From positions 124,001-188,000 of the forward strand of contig JADKHH010000001.1 in the NCBI GenBank assembly GCA_016721905.1: DNA of 64,000 nucleotides, read 5' to 3'. Origin of the DNA: Candidatus Opimibacter skivensis (lineage in GTDB: Bacteria > Bacteroidota > Bacteroidia > Chitinophagales > Saprospiraceae). How positions within the stretch are numbered: the stretch's first letter is position 1; every line of letters begins with the position of its first letter. The position numbers and the translations under genes were made by a program. Of the stretch, positions 35,074 through 45,170 are shown piece after piece. A model generated the notes under the pieces. That model worked only from the letters and a program-made list of their open reading frames with translations. It searched no databases and had not been told where the DNA came from.

Positions 35074-35295
35074 AATATATGTTTCGCGCAACGCCGCAAC
35101 GTCGCAATGCAGCCATGAGTGTATGCTGAAAAAAATAATTAGCACTTTAGCCCCTTAGGTTTCTAAGCTTTTGAATCTATTTTGCGCGGCCGCAGAGCCG
35201 CGTTAAAATCTCTTTTATATTTCTGCTCTTTAGCCCCTTAGGCCTCTTTCGCCTATTTAGCTTTTTTGCTCTCTGCTGCCCTATGCTCTATGCTC
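35074..35295. repeat. Spacer with dispersed repeats
   Basis: It contains the 26-base element 35084-35109 (copy 2 of the 14343-14368 repeat) and the dyad CGCGGC-cgcaga-GCCGCG at 35185-35202. A pyrimidine-rich stretch (35205-35290) resembles the complement of 14390-14472. Confidence 0.5.
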
Positions 35296-37496
35296 TTAGC
35301 CTTTTATCTCAGCATCCATCTTCCCCGCCAGATCAAGCAAAAACGCATACTCAAGCGCTATCTCCTTAAACTGCCTGAAACGTCCAGAAGCTCCACCATG
35401 ACCGGCATCCATATTGGTATGAAGTAGCAATGGATTCTTATCCGTTTTCATTTCGCGCAGACGTGCCACCCATTTTGCTGGTTCCCAATATTGCACTTGT
35501 GAATCATGAAGACCAGTCGTCACTAACATCGGTGGATAGTTTTTTGCCTCCACGTTATCATAAGGAGAGTAGGTCATCATATAATCGTAAGACTCCTTTT
35601 CCTTTGGATTTCCCCATTCATCAAACTCACCGGTAGTCAAAGGAATACTTTCATCCAACATGGTCGTTACGACATCAACAAAGGGAACAGCCGCAACAAT
35701 GCCCGCCCACATATCAGGAGCCATATTGACCACAGCACCCATCAGCAAACCACCAGCTGAGCCTCCCATGGCAAATAGCTTCTTCGGATCAGCATATTTA
35801 TTTTCCGTTAGGAATTTTCCACAATCGATGAAGTCATTGAAGGTGTTTTTCTTCTTCAGCAGTTTACCATCCTCGTACCATTGACGACCCATTTCTTCAC
35901 CACCACGGATATGCGCGATGGCGAAAACAAACCCACGGTTGAGCAAACTCAGGCGTGATGCACTGAAGTTGGGATCCATGCTGGCACCATACGAACCATA
36001 GCCATATAATAAACATGGACTAGTTCCATCAATGGGGGTGTCTTTGTGATACACAATCGAAACCGGTACTTCAACACCATCTCTTACTTTCGCCATCACC
36101 CGTTCACTTCTGTAATCTCCTGCATCAAATCCGCCCAATACTTCCTGCTGCTTAAGCATGGTTTTTTCCTTTGACTTCATGTTGTAGTCATAGGTTGTAT
36201 TAGGCGTTGTAAGGGATTGAAAGTTCAATCGGAGTATATCGGTGTCAAACTCCGGATTGGTGGATGCAAAAGCAACATATGCTTTCTCCCCAAATTCAAT
36301 ATAGTGCTCTTTCCAGCAGTGGGGATAACACGTAATTGAGTAATACCCGCTTTGCGTTCACTGAGGACGAGGTAATCTTTAAACACATCCATGCCTTCCA
36401 GTAATACATCATCACGGTTACCAATCACTTCCGTCCAGTTATCTTCACTGGTCGCAGTAACCGGCGTTTTCATCAACCTGAAGTTTTTAGCATCCTTGTT
36501 GGTACGTACATACCAGATATCATTGAAGTGTTCGATGCTGTATTCAAGTCCACGCTTACGGGGTTGAAATATTTTCAATTGCCCGTCCGGATTAGCGGCA
36601 TCCATATATTGGAATTCCTGGCTTACGGTAGAGTAGGACCCAATGACAATATATTTTTTCGACTTGGTCTTGTAGACAAAGGCACCAAAGGTTTCATCTT
36701 TTTCTTCATAGACGACCTTGTCACTGGATGCGGGAGTTCCGATCCTGTGTTTCCAGATTTTATAATCCCGCAAGGTCGTATCCTTAGACGTATAGAATAT
36801 AGTCTTATTATCCTCTGCCCATGTGGCACTTCCCCCTGTATTAGGAATGATATCAGGTAGCATTTCTCCGGTAGTCAGATCCTTGATCCTGAGGGTATAG
36901 ATCCTTCTGCTCAGTGTGTCTTCACCGTACACCAACAACTTGTTATCAGGACTCACACTCCGGCCACCTACCGCGTAGTAATCAAATCCTTTAGCCAGTT
37001 GATTGACGTCCAGCATGATCTCTTCATCAGCATCCATGGTGCCTTTCCGACGACTATGAATAGCATACTCCTGGCCTTCTTCATACCGGGTTATATAGAA
37101 GTATCCATTTTCTTTATAAGGCACAGACATATCCGTTTGTTTGATACGTCCCACCAGCTCATTGTAGAGTTTCTCGTGGAAACCTTTGGAGTGGGAAAGC
37201 ATCGTGTCCAGATATTGATTTTCAGCCGTCAGGTAATCGATGACCTCAGGATTTTCACGCTCATTTAACCAGTAATAGGGATCTAGTCTTGTATCACCAT
37301 GTGTCGTTAGCTCTTTAGGTTTTTTGGTGGCTACCGGCGAAGGAATGTTTTTTTCAGTCATACTCATTAATGGGCTTGACACAGTATCGGATGGATCTGT
37401 GGCCGTTTTGCAGAATGTCAGGGTAGAAACTACCAGGAGGCCTCCAAGAAGGCCGGCGGCAAAGGTGGGAATTTTTATCGAGTCAATTAATTGCAT
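35296..37496 (-). pseudogene. ptrB: Oligopeptidase B (S9 family), frameshifted
   Basis: Oligopeptidase B-type prolyl oligopeptidase: an N-terminal seven-bladed propeller (from ELTTHGDTRLDPYYWLNERENPEV) and a C-terminal alpha/beta hydrolase. Catalytic residues are visible in the second half: Ser in MGGSAGGLLMGA, His in MDAGHGGASGRFRQF and an Asp in between. The N-terminus has a hydrophobic segment ending in Cys (LLVVSTLTFC), so it is probably an envelope lipoprotein. The frame breaks near 36307-36314, in an AAA run on the coding strand: VIPTAGK should continue EHYIEFGEKAYVAFAS in the next frame, needing one extra base. Both halves are otherwise intact, so a consensus error or very recent mutation is likely. 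Confidence 0.88.
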
Positions 37497-37794
37497 AGAA
37501 TGGTGGAGGTGATAGGTTAAAAAAGAAAAAGTGAAAATAGATGATTTGAATAGGTTAAATGTAATGAAGTCATTCTGACCGGATTAGCCTGCTGTTCAGG
37601 AATTAGATGAAAAGCGGCAAATCCTTAATATTTCAAGGCTGGCCGCCGGTATTTTTCGACAGCTTCCAGGTGTCTCTCCGGGCCTTTCAGGAAAAATGAA
37701 TTTGTAGGGCTAAAATTCTGAAACCAGCTCCGGGCTCATAAAGACTACTTCTGCTACCTTTGTTAGGCATTTAATAGCATTTAATAGCATTCCT
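37497..37794. other. Divergent spacer between ptrB and ctlX
   Basis: 298 bases. It contains a TACCTTTG box (37755-37762) and a short tandem repeat catttaatag x2 (37769-37790) just before ctlX. Nothing else is evident. Confidence 0.45.
37755..37762 (+). promoter_or_regulatory. -7 element of the ctlX promoter
   Basis: TACCTTTG matches TAnnTTTG, 32 bases upstream of the start at 37795. No TTTG lies at the -33 position. Confidence 0.45.
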
Positions 37795-38712
37795 ATGTCA
37801 TCACAGACGACGTCAAAGATTATCATGGTTCGACCTGCAGCTTTTGGATACAATCCAGAGACTGCAGCCAACAATACTTTCCAGCATATACCTGATGTAG
37901 CCAATGATGTTGTCAAGGCGAAGGCGATTGAAGAGTTTGACAGTTTGGTGGCATTGTTAGTCGCAGAAGGGGTCGATGTCAATGTCATTCAGGATACTCC
38001 AGTGCCGGTAACGCCTGATGCTATATTCCCTAATAACTGGATTTCCTTCCATGAGGATGGCACAGTGGTTACGTACCCCATGTTTGCTGGTCTACGGAGA
38101 GCCGAAAGAAGAGAAGAGATTATCCAGGATCTGGAGCAGGAATTTAACATCCTCCAACGATTAGATTTTGAACGCTACGAATCAAAAGATATGTTCCTTG
38201 AAGGCACCGGAAGTATGGTGCTTGACAGGATTAACAAGATCGCGTATGCCTGCATCAGCCCCAGGACGGATGCAGAAGTGCTTGATCGATGGTGTTCTAT
38301 GATGGACTACACTCCTTTCACTTTTGTGGCCCGCTATCATGGACAGGAAATATATCATACGAATGTGATGATGGCCATAGGTGATGGTATCAGCCTGGCC
38401 TGTTTTGAAGTAATTGATGCCCCACGTGGTGAAGAACTCGCAGCTCACCTGGCTTCTTTTGGAAGAGAAGTAGTCGCCTTAAGGGCTGAGCAGATCGGCT
38501 CTTTTGCCGGAAATATGCTGGCTATCCGAAATGCAAGGGGTGAGCAACTCATGGTTATGTCCAGATCAGCCCATTTAAGTCTGGATGAGGCCCAGCTCGC
38601 TGCCATTCACCGGCATGCCAGGATCGTTTCAAGTGATGTGCACACCATTGAAACGATAGGGGGTGGAAGTGTCCGTTGTATGATTGCGGAAAACTTCTTG
38701 CCACATAATTAG
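37795..38712 (+). CDS. ctlX: Citrulline utilisation hydrolase CtlX / arginine deiminase-related protein
   Basis: A 305-residue amidinotransferase-superfamily (guanidino-group-modifying) hydrolase. Family landmarks are TPDAIFPNNWISFHEDGTVVTYPM near 85-110, FLEGTGSMVLDR, the catalytic His in YHTNVMMAIGD and the C-terminal nucleophile Cys in GGGSVRCMIAENF. It is cytoplasmic, with no signal peptide. CtlX-type proteins have been linked to citrulline catabolism, so hydrolysis of citrulline or arginine is the likely reaction. No ornithine or arginine pathway genes are adjacent. Confidence 0.88.
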   Translation: MSSQTTSKIIMVRPAAFGYNPETAANNTFQHIPDVANDVVKAKAIEEFDSLVALLVAEGVDVNVIQDTPVPVTPDAIFPNNWISFHEDGTVVTYPMFAGLRRAERREEIIQDLEQEFNILQRLDFERYESKDMFLEGTGSMVLDRINKIAYACISPRTDAEVLDRWCSMMDYTPFTFVARYHGQEIYHTNVMMAIGDGISLACFEVIDAPRGEELAAHLASFGREVVALRAEQIGSFAGNMLAIRNARGEQLMVMSRSAHLSLDEAQLAAIHRHARIVSSDVHTIETIGGGSVRCMIAENFLPHN

Positions 38713-38833
38713 ATTTCATCTATAGGAAAAACTTACATTTGTTTTGTTAGATGGACGACATTTAATCACTTTTTGAAGGAAAGGTTTACAATCTTTTGAC
38801 TTTGAGAAAGGGGTTAGATGGAGCACCACCGTA

Positions 38834-38841
38834 TACCTTTG
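38834..38841 (+). promoter_or_regulatory. -7 element upstream of the Oar-like receptor
   Basis: TACCTTTG matches TAnnTTTG only 14 bases before the ATG at 38856 (32 before the ATG at 38874). It argues against the longer reading frame from 38796. Confidence 0.45.
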
Positions 38842-38855
38842 CGCGATTAACTCAC

Positions 38856-41800
38856 ATGTATAAATACTTGAATATGAGAATAATGCTACTTGCCTTCTGC
38901 CTGATGATGTCAATTGCCTCTTTTGGGCAAGGAACAACATCCGGGTCTATTACTGGAAAAATTACGGATAACAATGGTACGACCTTGCCTGGGGTAACCG
39001 TGATTGCCACACACACACCCTCAGGCACCATCATGGGAACTGTCACGAATGAGGACGGCTTTTTTCGTCTTGAAAACCTCAGGGTAGGAGGACCTTACAC
39101 GGTGAGAGCCAGCTATACCGGATTTGGAGAAGTTGCCCTGGAAGGAATTGAAATCCGGATAGGGGAATCTCAGAAGTACGACTTTGAAATGTCCGAAGCT
39201 ATTACTGAGTTGACAACAGTTGAAGTGGTTGCTTCTGCAGGCAATACCGGTGAGAATGCCGGTGCCAGTACCCATATTTCTACTGAGGCTATCGAAAGGT
39301 TGCCAACGCTCAACAGGGATATTGATGATTTCTTGCGTTTAACACCACAGGCCTCAGCATATAGTGATGGGACCTCTTTTGCCGGTATGAACAACAGGTA
39401 TAATGCAATTTACATAGACGGGGCTGTCAACAACGATGTTTTCGGTATTTCCAGTTCAGGAACTAACGGCGGACAAACAGGAATTTCACCCTTCTCCATC
39501 GATATTATCGATCAGTTTCAGGTTGCACTTTCCCCCTATGATGTTGCATTAGGTGGTTTTGCAGGAGCAGCGGTCAATGCGGTAACCAAATCAGGAACCA
39601 ATAAGTTTGCGGGTACAGCTTATTATTTTATGCAAAATGAAAGCCTGGTAGGAAAAACCAATCAACAAGTACTTGACAGGACCACGGCTGATGATCAGCC
39701 AACCAAGGTTGCTGAATTTAATAAATCTACCTACGGCGCTTCCTTTGGTGGACCCATTATCAAGGATAAGCTTTTCTTCTTTACAAACGTAGAGATTCAA
39801 CAAGACGAAGTGCCCCTTACTTTCAATTATGGTACCTATACTGGCAACGATACACAGGACTCACTGAATATGTTAAGTGATTTCCTTAAAGAAACTTATA
39901 ATTATGACCCCGGATCGATTGAATTGGCAGATAAGCTGGACGGTTTGAAGTTCTTTGGCAAAATTGACTGGAACCTAAGCGATCGCCATCGTTTGACCGT
40001 TCGTCACAATTATACTAAAGCTGAACAGTATGACTTAACTGCCAACTCTACTAACCGCATTAATTTTTCAAACACCGGTATTTATTTCCCGAGTATTACA
40101 AACTCAAGTGCCCTTGAATTAAATAGCCAGGTTGGGGACAATATGACAAATAACCTTATAATAGGTTTTACCTCCGTAAGAGATGACCGCGATCCATCAG
40201 GTGCAGATTTTCCTTACCTCATAATCGAAGATGGTGGATCCAATACGATTCGTTTAGGTTCTGAAGAATTCTCCACAGGAAATAAGCTTGATTCGGATGT
40301 TTTTACGTTCACTGACAATTTTAAAATCTATAAGGGTGCGCATACGTTCACGATCGGTACGCACAACGAATTCTATAGTATTTATAACCTCTTCCTTGGT
40401 CAGAATTATGGAACATACCGATATGCCAGTATAGGTGCATTCATGAATCCTTTACAAACAGCAAAGGAATATGACAGAGCGTATTCGTTGGTAGATGATA
40501 TTACCGGAGATGGATCCGCAGCTGCTGCAGATTTTAATGCTATGCAGCTTGGACTCTATGTGCAAGACGAATGGAACGTCAATGAAAAATTGTCACTTAT
40601 GGGAGGCGTCCGCCTGGACATGCCAGTGATCAATGACGATCCTGCTATTGATGAGGACTTTAATACAGTTTCACTTCCAAAGATGCAGGCCCAGTATGAC
40701 ATAGCTAATGATGTTGAAGGAGGTAAAGCACCAGACGGACAATTGATGATCTCCCCAAGGCTTGGATTTACCTATGCATTGGACAGTGAAAAGAAATACA
40801 AACTTCGTGGTGGTGCTGGCGTATTTACAAGCCGTATTCCATTTGTATGGCCAGGTGCTATGTTCAATACCAACGGTCTGGTTCAAGGCCGGGTTGATGA
40901 AACAACTGCCGGCGAACCTATCCTGTTCCGTCCGGATGTCAATGACCAGTATACTAATGCCAATTTTGTGGTTCCTTCCGGGGATATTAATTTGTTCACC
41001 AAGGATTTTAAATACCCACAGGTATTCCGTGGTAATCTGGGAGTGGACCTGAAACTCTTTGCAGGCCTGCTAGCCACTGTGGAAGGTATATACACGAAAA
41101 CCATGAATAATGTAGTGTACACCAATATCAATAATGACCAGTCCACTTCAAAAACCTGGACAGGTGTTCCGGATACACGCGTAGTGTATTCACGCAAAGC
41201 CATTGATGCCACGTATGGTGCTGTATATGTTGGATCAAATACAAATGAAGGCAATTCCTATTCCGTGACATTGTCACTGGCGAAACAATTTGATTTTGGT
41301 ATGTATACATCACTTGCGTTTACGTCCGGAGATGCTAATGCCTTGAATGAAGGAACTTCTTCACAGAATTCATCACAATGGAGAGGCCAGATGCAACAAA
41401 CACTGGGAAGAAACAATCCGGTCTATGGTCGTTCTGACTTTGCGCAAGGCACGCGCCTGATGGGTATCGTGAGCCAGGCCATTAATTGGGGAGGAAATAA
41501 AAACCTAGCCACCACGATCAGTTTGTTTTATGATGGAATGGCTGGAAGCCCTTATTCTTATGTCATAGGCGGTAACAGCGGACGTAATATAAACAACGAT
41601 CAGGGTAGCACAAGCTCCAATAGAGCTCTGGTCTGGGTACCAGCAGATGCCAGTGAAATACGCCTGGTTGATTACACCAATTCTGCCGGTAATGTAGTTA
41701 CAGCCGCAACGCAGTGGGAGCAATTGAACGCGTTTATCGAAGAGGATCCTTACCTCAGCAAAAACCGTGGCCAGTATGCTGAAAAGAATTCTAATTTCAT

Positions 41801-42119
41801 GCCATACACATCCTTCCTCGATCTTTCCATTCGCCAGGATCTGGGAATGCTTCTGGGGCAAAATGATCATAAATTACAGCTGAGCCTTGATATCTTCAAT
41901 GTGCTAAACCTTGTCAACAGTGATTGGGGTGTCCGCTACAATGTCCCCGGTGACTTTAACAATTTCTACTTGTATGACTTTACAGGATATGAAAGTGATG
42001 GTACAACGCCTAAGTTTAACTATACCTACGGAGATAGGAAAGGCAATGATGCCTTGAATATCAGTGATTACTCATCCCGTTGGCAGATGAGACTGGGTGT
42101 TCGGTATATCTTTAATTAA
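38856..42119 (+). CDS. Oar-like TonB-dependent outer membrane receptor
   Basis: A receptor of about 1087 residues. It has a signal peptide ending ASFGQ, a carboxypeptidase-regulatory-like domain (SGSITGKITDNNGTTLPGVTV, YTVRASYTGFGEVALEGIEI), a plug domain (STEAIERLPTLNRDIDDFLRLTPQ, NNRYNAIYIDGAVNNDVFG) and a long barrel ending SSRWQMRLGVRYIFN with the terminal aromatic-rich strand. It lacks the SusC-type GTRGTNGVIIITTK motif and has no SusD partner, matching the Oar/cell-surface receptor group. The ATG at 38856 (MYKYLNMRIMLLAF) or 38874 is the start. Ligand unknown. Confidence 0.9.
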   Translation: MYKYLNMRIMLLAFCLMMSIASFGQGTTSGSITGKITDNNGTTLPGVTVIATHTPSGTIMGTVTNEDGFFRLENLRVGGPYTVRASYTGFGEVALEGIEIRIGESQKYDFEMSEAITELTTVEVVASAGNTGENAGASTHISTEAIERLPTLNRDIDDFLRLTPQASAYSDGTSFAGMNNRYNAIYIDGAVNNDVFGISSSGTNGGQTGISPFSIDIIDQFQVALSPYDVALGGFAGAAVNAVTKSGTNKFAGTAYYFMQNESLVGKTNQQVLDRTTADDQPTKVAEFNKSTYGASFGGPIIKDKLFFFTNVEIQQDEVPLTFNYGTYTGNDTQDSLNMLSDFLKETYNYDPGSIELADKLDGLKFFGKIDWNLSDRHRLTVRHNYTKAEQYDLTANSTNRINFSNTGIYFPSITNSSALELNSQVGDNMTNNLIIGFTSVRDDRDPSGADFPYLIIEDGGSNTIRLGSEEFSTGNKLDSDVFTFTDNFKIYKGAHTFTIGTHNEFYSIYNLFLGQNYGTYRYASIGAFMNPLQTAKEYDRAYSLVDDITGDGSAAAADFNAMQLGLYVQDEWNVNEKLSLMGGVRLDMPVINDDPAIDEDFNTVSLPKMQAQYDIANDVEGGKAPDGQLMISPRLGFTYALDSEKKYKLRGGAGVFTSRIPFVWPGAMFNTNGLVQGRVDETTAGEPILFRPDVNDQYTNANFVVPSGDINLFTKDFKYPQVFRGNLGVDLKLFAGLLATVEGIYTKTMNNVVYTNINNDQSTSKTWTGVPDTRVVYSRKAIDATYGAVYVGSNTNEGNSYSVTLSLAKQFDFGMYTSLAFTSGDANALNEGTSSQNSSQWRGQMQQTLGRNNPVYGRSDFAQGTRLMGIVSQAINWGGNKNLATTISLFYDGMAGSPYSYVIGGNSGRNINNDQGSTSSNRALVWVPADASEIRLVDYTNSAGNVVTAATQWEQLNAFIEEDPYLSKNRGQYAEKNSNFMPYTSFLDLSIRQDLGMLLGQNDHKLQLSLDIFNVLNLVNSDWGVRYNVPGDFNNFYLYDFTGYESDGTTPKFNYTYGDRKGNDALNISDYSSRWQMRLGVRYIFN

Positions 42120-42142
42120 TAAACACTTATCTATCATAAAAG

Positions 42143-42181
42143 AAAAGGTGTTTCCGGCTGATGTCCGGGAGCACCTTTTTT
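42143..42181 (+). terminator. Rho-independent terminator after the Oar-like gene
   Basis: AAAAGGTG-tt-TCCGG ... CCGG-gag-CACCTTTTTT: an interrupted hairpin with a T-tract, about 23 bases after the stop. Confidence 0.75.
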
Positions 42182-42219
42182 AATTATCTTCGAAGCCTCA
42201 TATCTCCAAAATCAACATT

Positions 42220-43929
42220 ATGATTCAGAAACTAATTTTCCCGCTGATATTCGTTCTCTTTGCCTCAAACATCTATGCGCAGGTCGTCATCAATGAAATC
42301 AGCTACAACCCACCTGAAACCAATACGGATTCTCTTGAATTCCTTGAAATCTTCAATGCAGGTAACGCGATGGTCAACATCGGTGGCTGGTACTTCCTTG
42401 AAGGCATAGAAGACACATTTCCGGACATTGATCTCCAGCCCGGTGACTATTATGTCATAGCGCTCAAAGCACAAGCGATGCTCAATGTTTATGGGATCGT
42501 AGTAGATGAGTGGGATGGCGGCGCGCTCAACAACGGGGGAGAACTCCTGGCACTGGCAGATGCACAAGGTAATGTGGTTGATAGCGTTCGATTCGAAGAC
42601 TCAGATCCCTGGCCTTCAGAACCGGACGGAAATGGGCCATCTCTTGAGTTGGTCGATTCAGCTCTAGACAACAATGACGGGGCTAACTGGCAATATAGCG
42701 GAGCCGGCACAGGAGTGATCATCAACGGCTTTGAAGTGAGTGGAACACCCGGTGCGGAGAATTCAAGCGGCGGCACACCTGGCCCCGATCTGATCATTGA
42801 GTTGGCCAACTTCGCATTTAATCCAAACGTCGCAGTTATCGAAGTAGGAAGTCTCATCAGATGGGTTAATAATGAAGGACACGCCCACAATGTCAACGGC
42901 CAGCAAAGTGCATATCCGGGTAATCCGGAGAGCTTCTTTAGCGGAGCTCCTGCGAGTGGACCGTGGCAGTATGAATTCATTTTCCTGACTCCAGGAACAT
43001 ATCAATATAAATGTGATCCACATGCTGCTCAGGGAATGACTGGTACGATCTATGTCTATGATCCAAATGCCTATAATGATTTTACGCTCGAACAACTTCG
43101 GCTACTCAACGGAAATGGTTCAGCATTATTTGATGGTGTACCTACAACGGTTACCGGCGTCGTCCACGGTGTCAATTTTCAACCAACCGGATATTCATTC
43201 TATCTGATTGACGAAAATAATGTGGGTATCAATGTATTTTCCAGCGATCCAGGTAGTTATATAGTATCAGAAGGAGATCGCTTAAAAGTCTCAGGAACGA
43301 TTGATCAATTTAACGGCTTGCTTGAAATCAGACCAGATACCATTGAATTGGTTTCTTCCGCCAATCCGATTAATACTCCACGGCAGGTTATGGCATTGAC
43401 AGAAATGGATGAATCCAGTTACCTCTTTATTAACGAGCTCTCAGTAGATAGTGTAAGCAATATTTCGGATGCGGGATTTACCGTTTATACTACGCAACAA
43501 GGTGGATCCAAGATTTTGGTTCGCATTGATGCTGATGCGTTGCCCGATTTGGAACCCGGAAACTTCGCAGGTGGCCCTTGGGTCACTGTTTGGGGCATTG
43601 GCTCACAGTTTGATAATAGTTCCCCGTTTACTTCCGGGTATCAAATTCTTGCTCTCGAAGTGGAGACGTTCATTGATGGTATAGAAACCATTCAGCGTTC
43701 AGCTATCAGCATGAATCCAAATCCTGCAAGGGACAGGGTCTTGTTTAGGAGTGATCTGGATATCAATACCATTGAGATTTACTCGTTGGATGGAAAGCTT
43801 CTCTCAAGTGAGAATGTTCGACATCCAAGTGCCGAAATACAGGTAAACAATATGCCTGTCGGGTTGCATTTAGTAAAAGCTATAACAAATCAAGGTATTT
43901 GGACTTCTCTATTGTCAATAGTAAAATAG
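42220..43929 (+). CDS. T9SS cargo protein with lamin-tail and cupredoxin-like domains
   Basis: A 569-residue secreted protein. After the signal peptide (1-20, ASNIYA) comes a lamin-tail domain (about 21-150: VVINEISYNPPETNTDSLEF, FLEIFNAG, NNGGELLALADAQG). A plastocyanin-like domain follows (about 188-280) with candidate type 1 copper ligands His223, Cys265, His268 and Met273 (NEGHAHNVNG, YKCDPHAAQGM). A beta-barrel region resembling an OB-fold (about 290-470) is next. The end is a type A T9SS sorting domain (AISMNPNPARDRVLFRS, IEIYSLDGKLL, GLHLVKA). It is exported by T9SS and probably surface-attached. The copper site suggests electron transfer or metal binding, which is unproven. Confidence 0.85.
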   Translation: MIQKLIFPLIFVLFASNIYAQVVINEISYNPPETNTDSLEFLEIFNAGNAMVNIGGWYFLEGIEDTFPDIDLQPGDYYVIALKAQAMLNVYGIVVDEWDGGALNNGGELLALADAQGNVVDSVRFEDSDPWPSEPDGNGPSLELVDSALDNNDGANWQYSGAGTGVIINGFEVSGTPGAENSSGGTPGPDLIIELANFAFNPNVAVIEVGSLIRWVNNEGHAHNVNGQQSAYPGNPESFFSGAPASGPWQYEFIFLTPGTYQYKCDPHAAQGMTGTIYVYDPNAYNDFTLEQLRLLNGNGSALFDGVPTTVTGVVHGVNFQPTGYSFYLIDENNVGINVFSSDPGSYIVSEGDRLKVSGTIDQFNGLLEIRPDTIELVSSANPINTPRQVMALTEMDESSYLFINELSVDSVSNISDAGFTVYTTQQGGSKILVRIDADALPDLEPGNFAGGPWVTVWGIGSQFDNSSPFTSGYQILALEVETFIDGIETIQRSAISMNPNPARDRVLFRSDLDINTIEIYSLDGKLLSSENVRHPSAEIQVNNMPVGLHLVKAITNQGIWTSLLSIVK

Positions 43930-44368
43930 TCATTAACTGAAAATGCATGGAGGCCGCAGGCCTCCATGCAAAATAATCATGTTGAGCGTAGGTTGTACCT
44001 ACGCTCGCGTACGACACATCAAAGAATGCATGTTCAATGCATTAAACTTTGGAGCCGTTTTCAACGGCATGTAACAAGCCCTTATACATTTCTGATAGTT
44101 GCAGGACATGATTAACCCTGCCGTTAAAAACGGCCATCGGTAAGTATCGCCTTATAAAGTTTTCTTATGATCCGTAGCACGTGAGCTTAGGTACAACCTA
44201 AGCTCAACATCGTTTCTTTAACAGCGGCCTGCGGCCGCTGTGGATAGCTCAACAGTGTTAATTTAACAATGGACTAAAGCCACTGTGGAGACTCGTAATA
44301 GAAAATGAAGTTGAGCTTAGACAACATATCAGCTTATAAACATATCAACCTATAAACTCATCAACCCA
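43930..44368. other. Non-coding spacer containing the palindrome cluster
   Basis: 439 bases between convergent genes. It is almost filled by the mirror-symmetric hairpin cluster at 43944-44240 and ends in catcaac-type low-complexity text (44330-44380). No reading frame is supported. Confidence 0.7.
43944..44240. repeat. Mirror-symmetric cluster of 3-base-loop palindromes
   Basis: Perfect hairpins: A, 43944-43970 (12-bp stem, loop gca); B, 43984-44006 (10 bp, tgt); D, 44025-44043 (7 bp); C, 44054-44068 (6 bp, ttc). They are mirrored by C', 44120-44134 (6 bp, aaa); D', about 44142-44164, imperfect; B', 44183-44205 (10 bp, aca); A', 44222-44240 (8 bp, tgc). Centres are symmetric about 44094 (A-B spacing 38 and 37, B-C spacing 66 and 67). 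The two arms are therefore inverted copies whose stems have diverged while keeping base pairing. There is no transposase gene nearby. Confidence 0.85.
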
Positions 44369-45031
44369 TCAACCCATCAACGCATTCTTATACTCTGCAA
44401 CAAACTCCTCCTTCCTCTTCAACCGGTACTGCATCACCCACCGCGGATGGGGTAGGGGGATCACCCTCTCCCACCATTGGTACTCATCATTGAGCTTTGA
44501 CAGGTATTCAAAATTTTTACCCTGGCCCAGACAAAAGACCTTTGAAGTGTCAGCTCCAAATTTCAATTGTGTTTCGATATTTGAAATGATAAACGGCCTT
44601 ACACGCTGGCTCAACTGCGGATCGTCATAATAATTATAGTTTTTGCCACCTTTGACAAAACCTAACGGGCTTAATGACGTGATATAATATTTCTTGTAAA
44701 AAGCTGCCGGTCCGCCACAGGCTTCAATCATGTTGTAGATGAATACACTGGACAGTTCAGGCTTTTGAGGAAACGAATTTTCAATACCTAATTGCTTCAA
44801 CCTTATCGGATCGGTAAAAGGTACACCTGTCACGCCTGCCCCAAATCTTCCCGGATTTATACCCAGAATAAATGTGCGCTTTTGATTGTCATTGTAAAAC
44901 TTCTGGTAGAACGATGACATGCATCTCTTCGTTTCAGGATCATCGTATGGCATCAGCCATTCAATGTCCTTAGGCAAGTTGATGGCCGGCTTTAGAGCAA
45001 AGTGATAGGACAACACATCTGTGCTAAACAT
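44369..45031 (-). CDS. Uracil-DNA glycosylase superfamily protein, SMUG2-like (DUF4918)
   Basis: A protein of about 220 residues in the uracil-DNA glycosylase fold, closest to the SMUG2/DUF4918 group. The active-site motif ILGINPGRFGAGVTGVPFTDP corresponds to the GINP-type motif 1, and the C-terminal VIPLPHPRWVMQYR is the HP-containing motif that contacts the damaged base. The middle region NYYDDPQLSQRVRPFI is also typical. It should excise uracil or related bases from DNA in the cytoplasm. I prefer the ATG at 45031 (MFSTDVLSYHFALK); an in-frame ATG lies three codons earlier at 45040. Confidence 0.8.
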   Translation of the reverse strand: MFSTDVLSYHFALKPAINLPKDIEWLMPYDDPETKRCMSSFYQKFYNDNQKRTFILGINPGRFGAGVTGVPFTDPIRLKQLGIENSFPQKPELSSVFIYNMIEACGGPAAFYKKYYITSLSPLGFVKGGKNYNYYDDPQLSQRVRPFIISNIETQLKFGADTSKVFCLGQGKNFEYLSKLNDEYQWWERVIPLPHPRWVMQYRLKRKEEFVAEYKNALMG

Positions 45032-45170
45032 AGACCTCAAGTGTTACTTTAAGTAAAATGGGTTCATGCCTGCAAGATATAGGTTTCGTAAGCTCCTTGA
45101 ACCTATTTCCTGAGGCGTCAGGCTCAATCTAAAAACTTAAACTATTTTGCACCTGTATCATTAACGTGTT

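Noticed and set aside
43944..44240. A CRISPR array or ordinary terminators
   Set aside because: There are no regularly repeated identical units or spacers, and the hairpins lack T-tracts.
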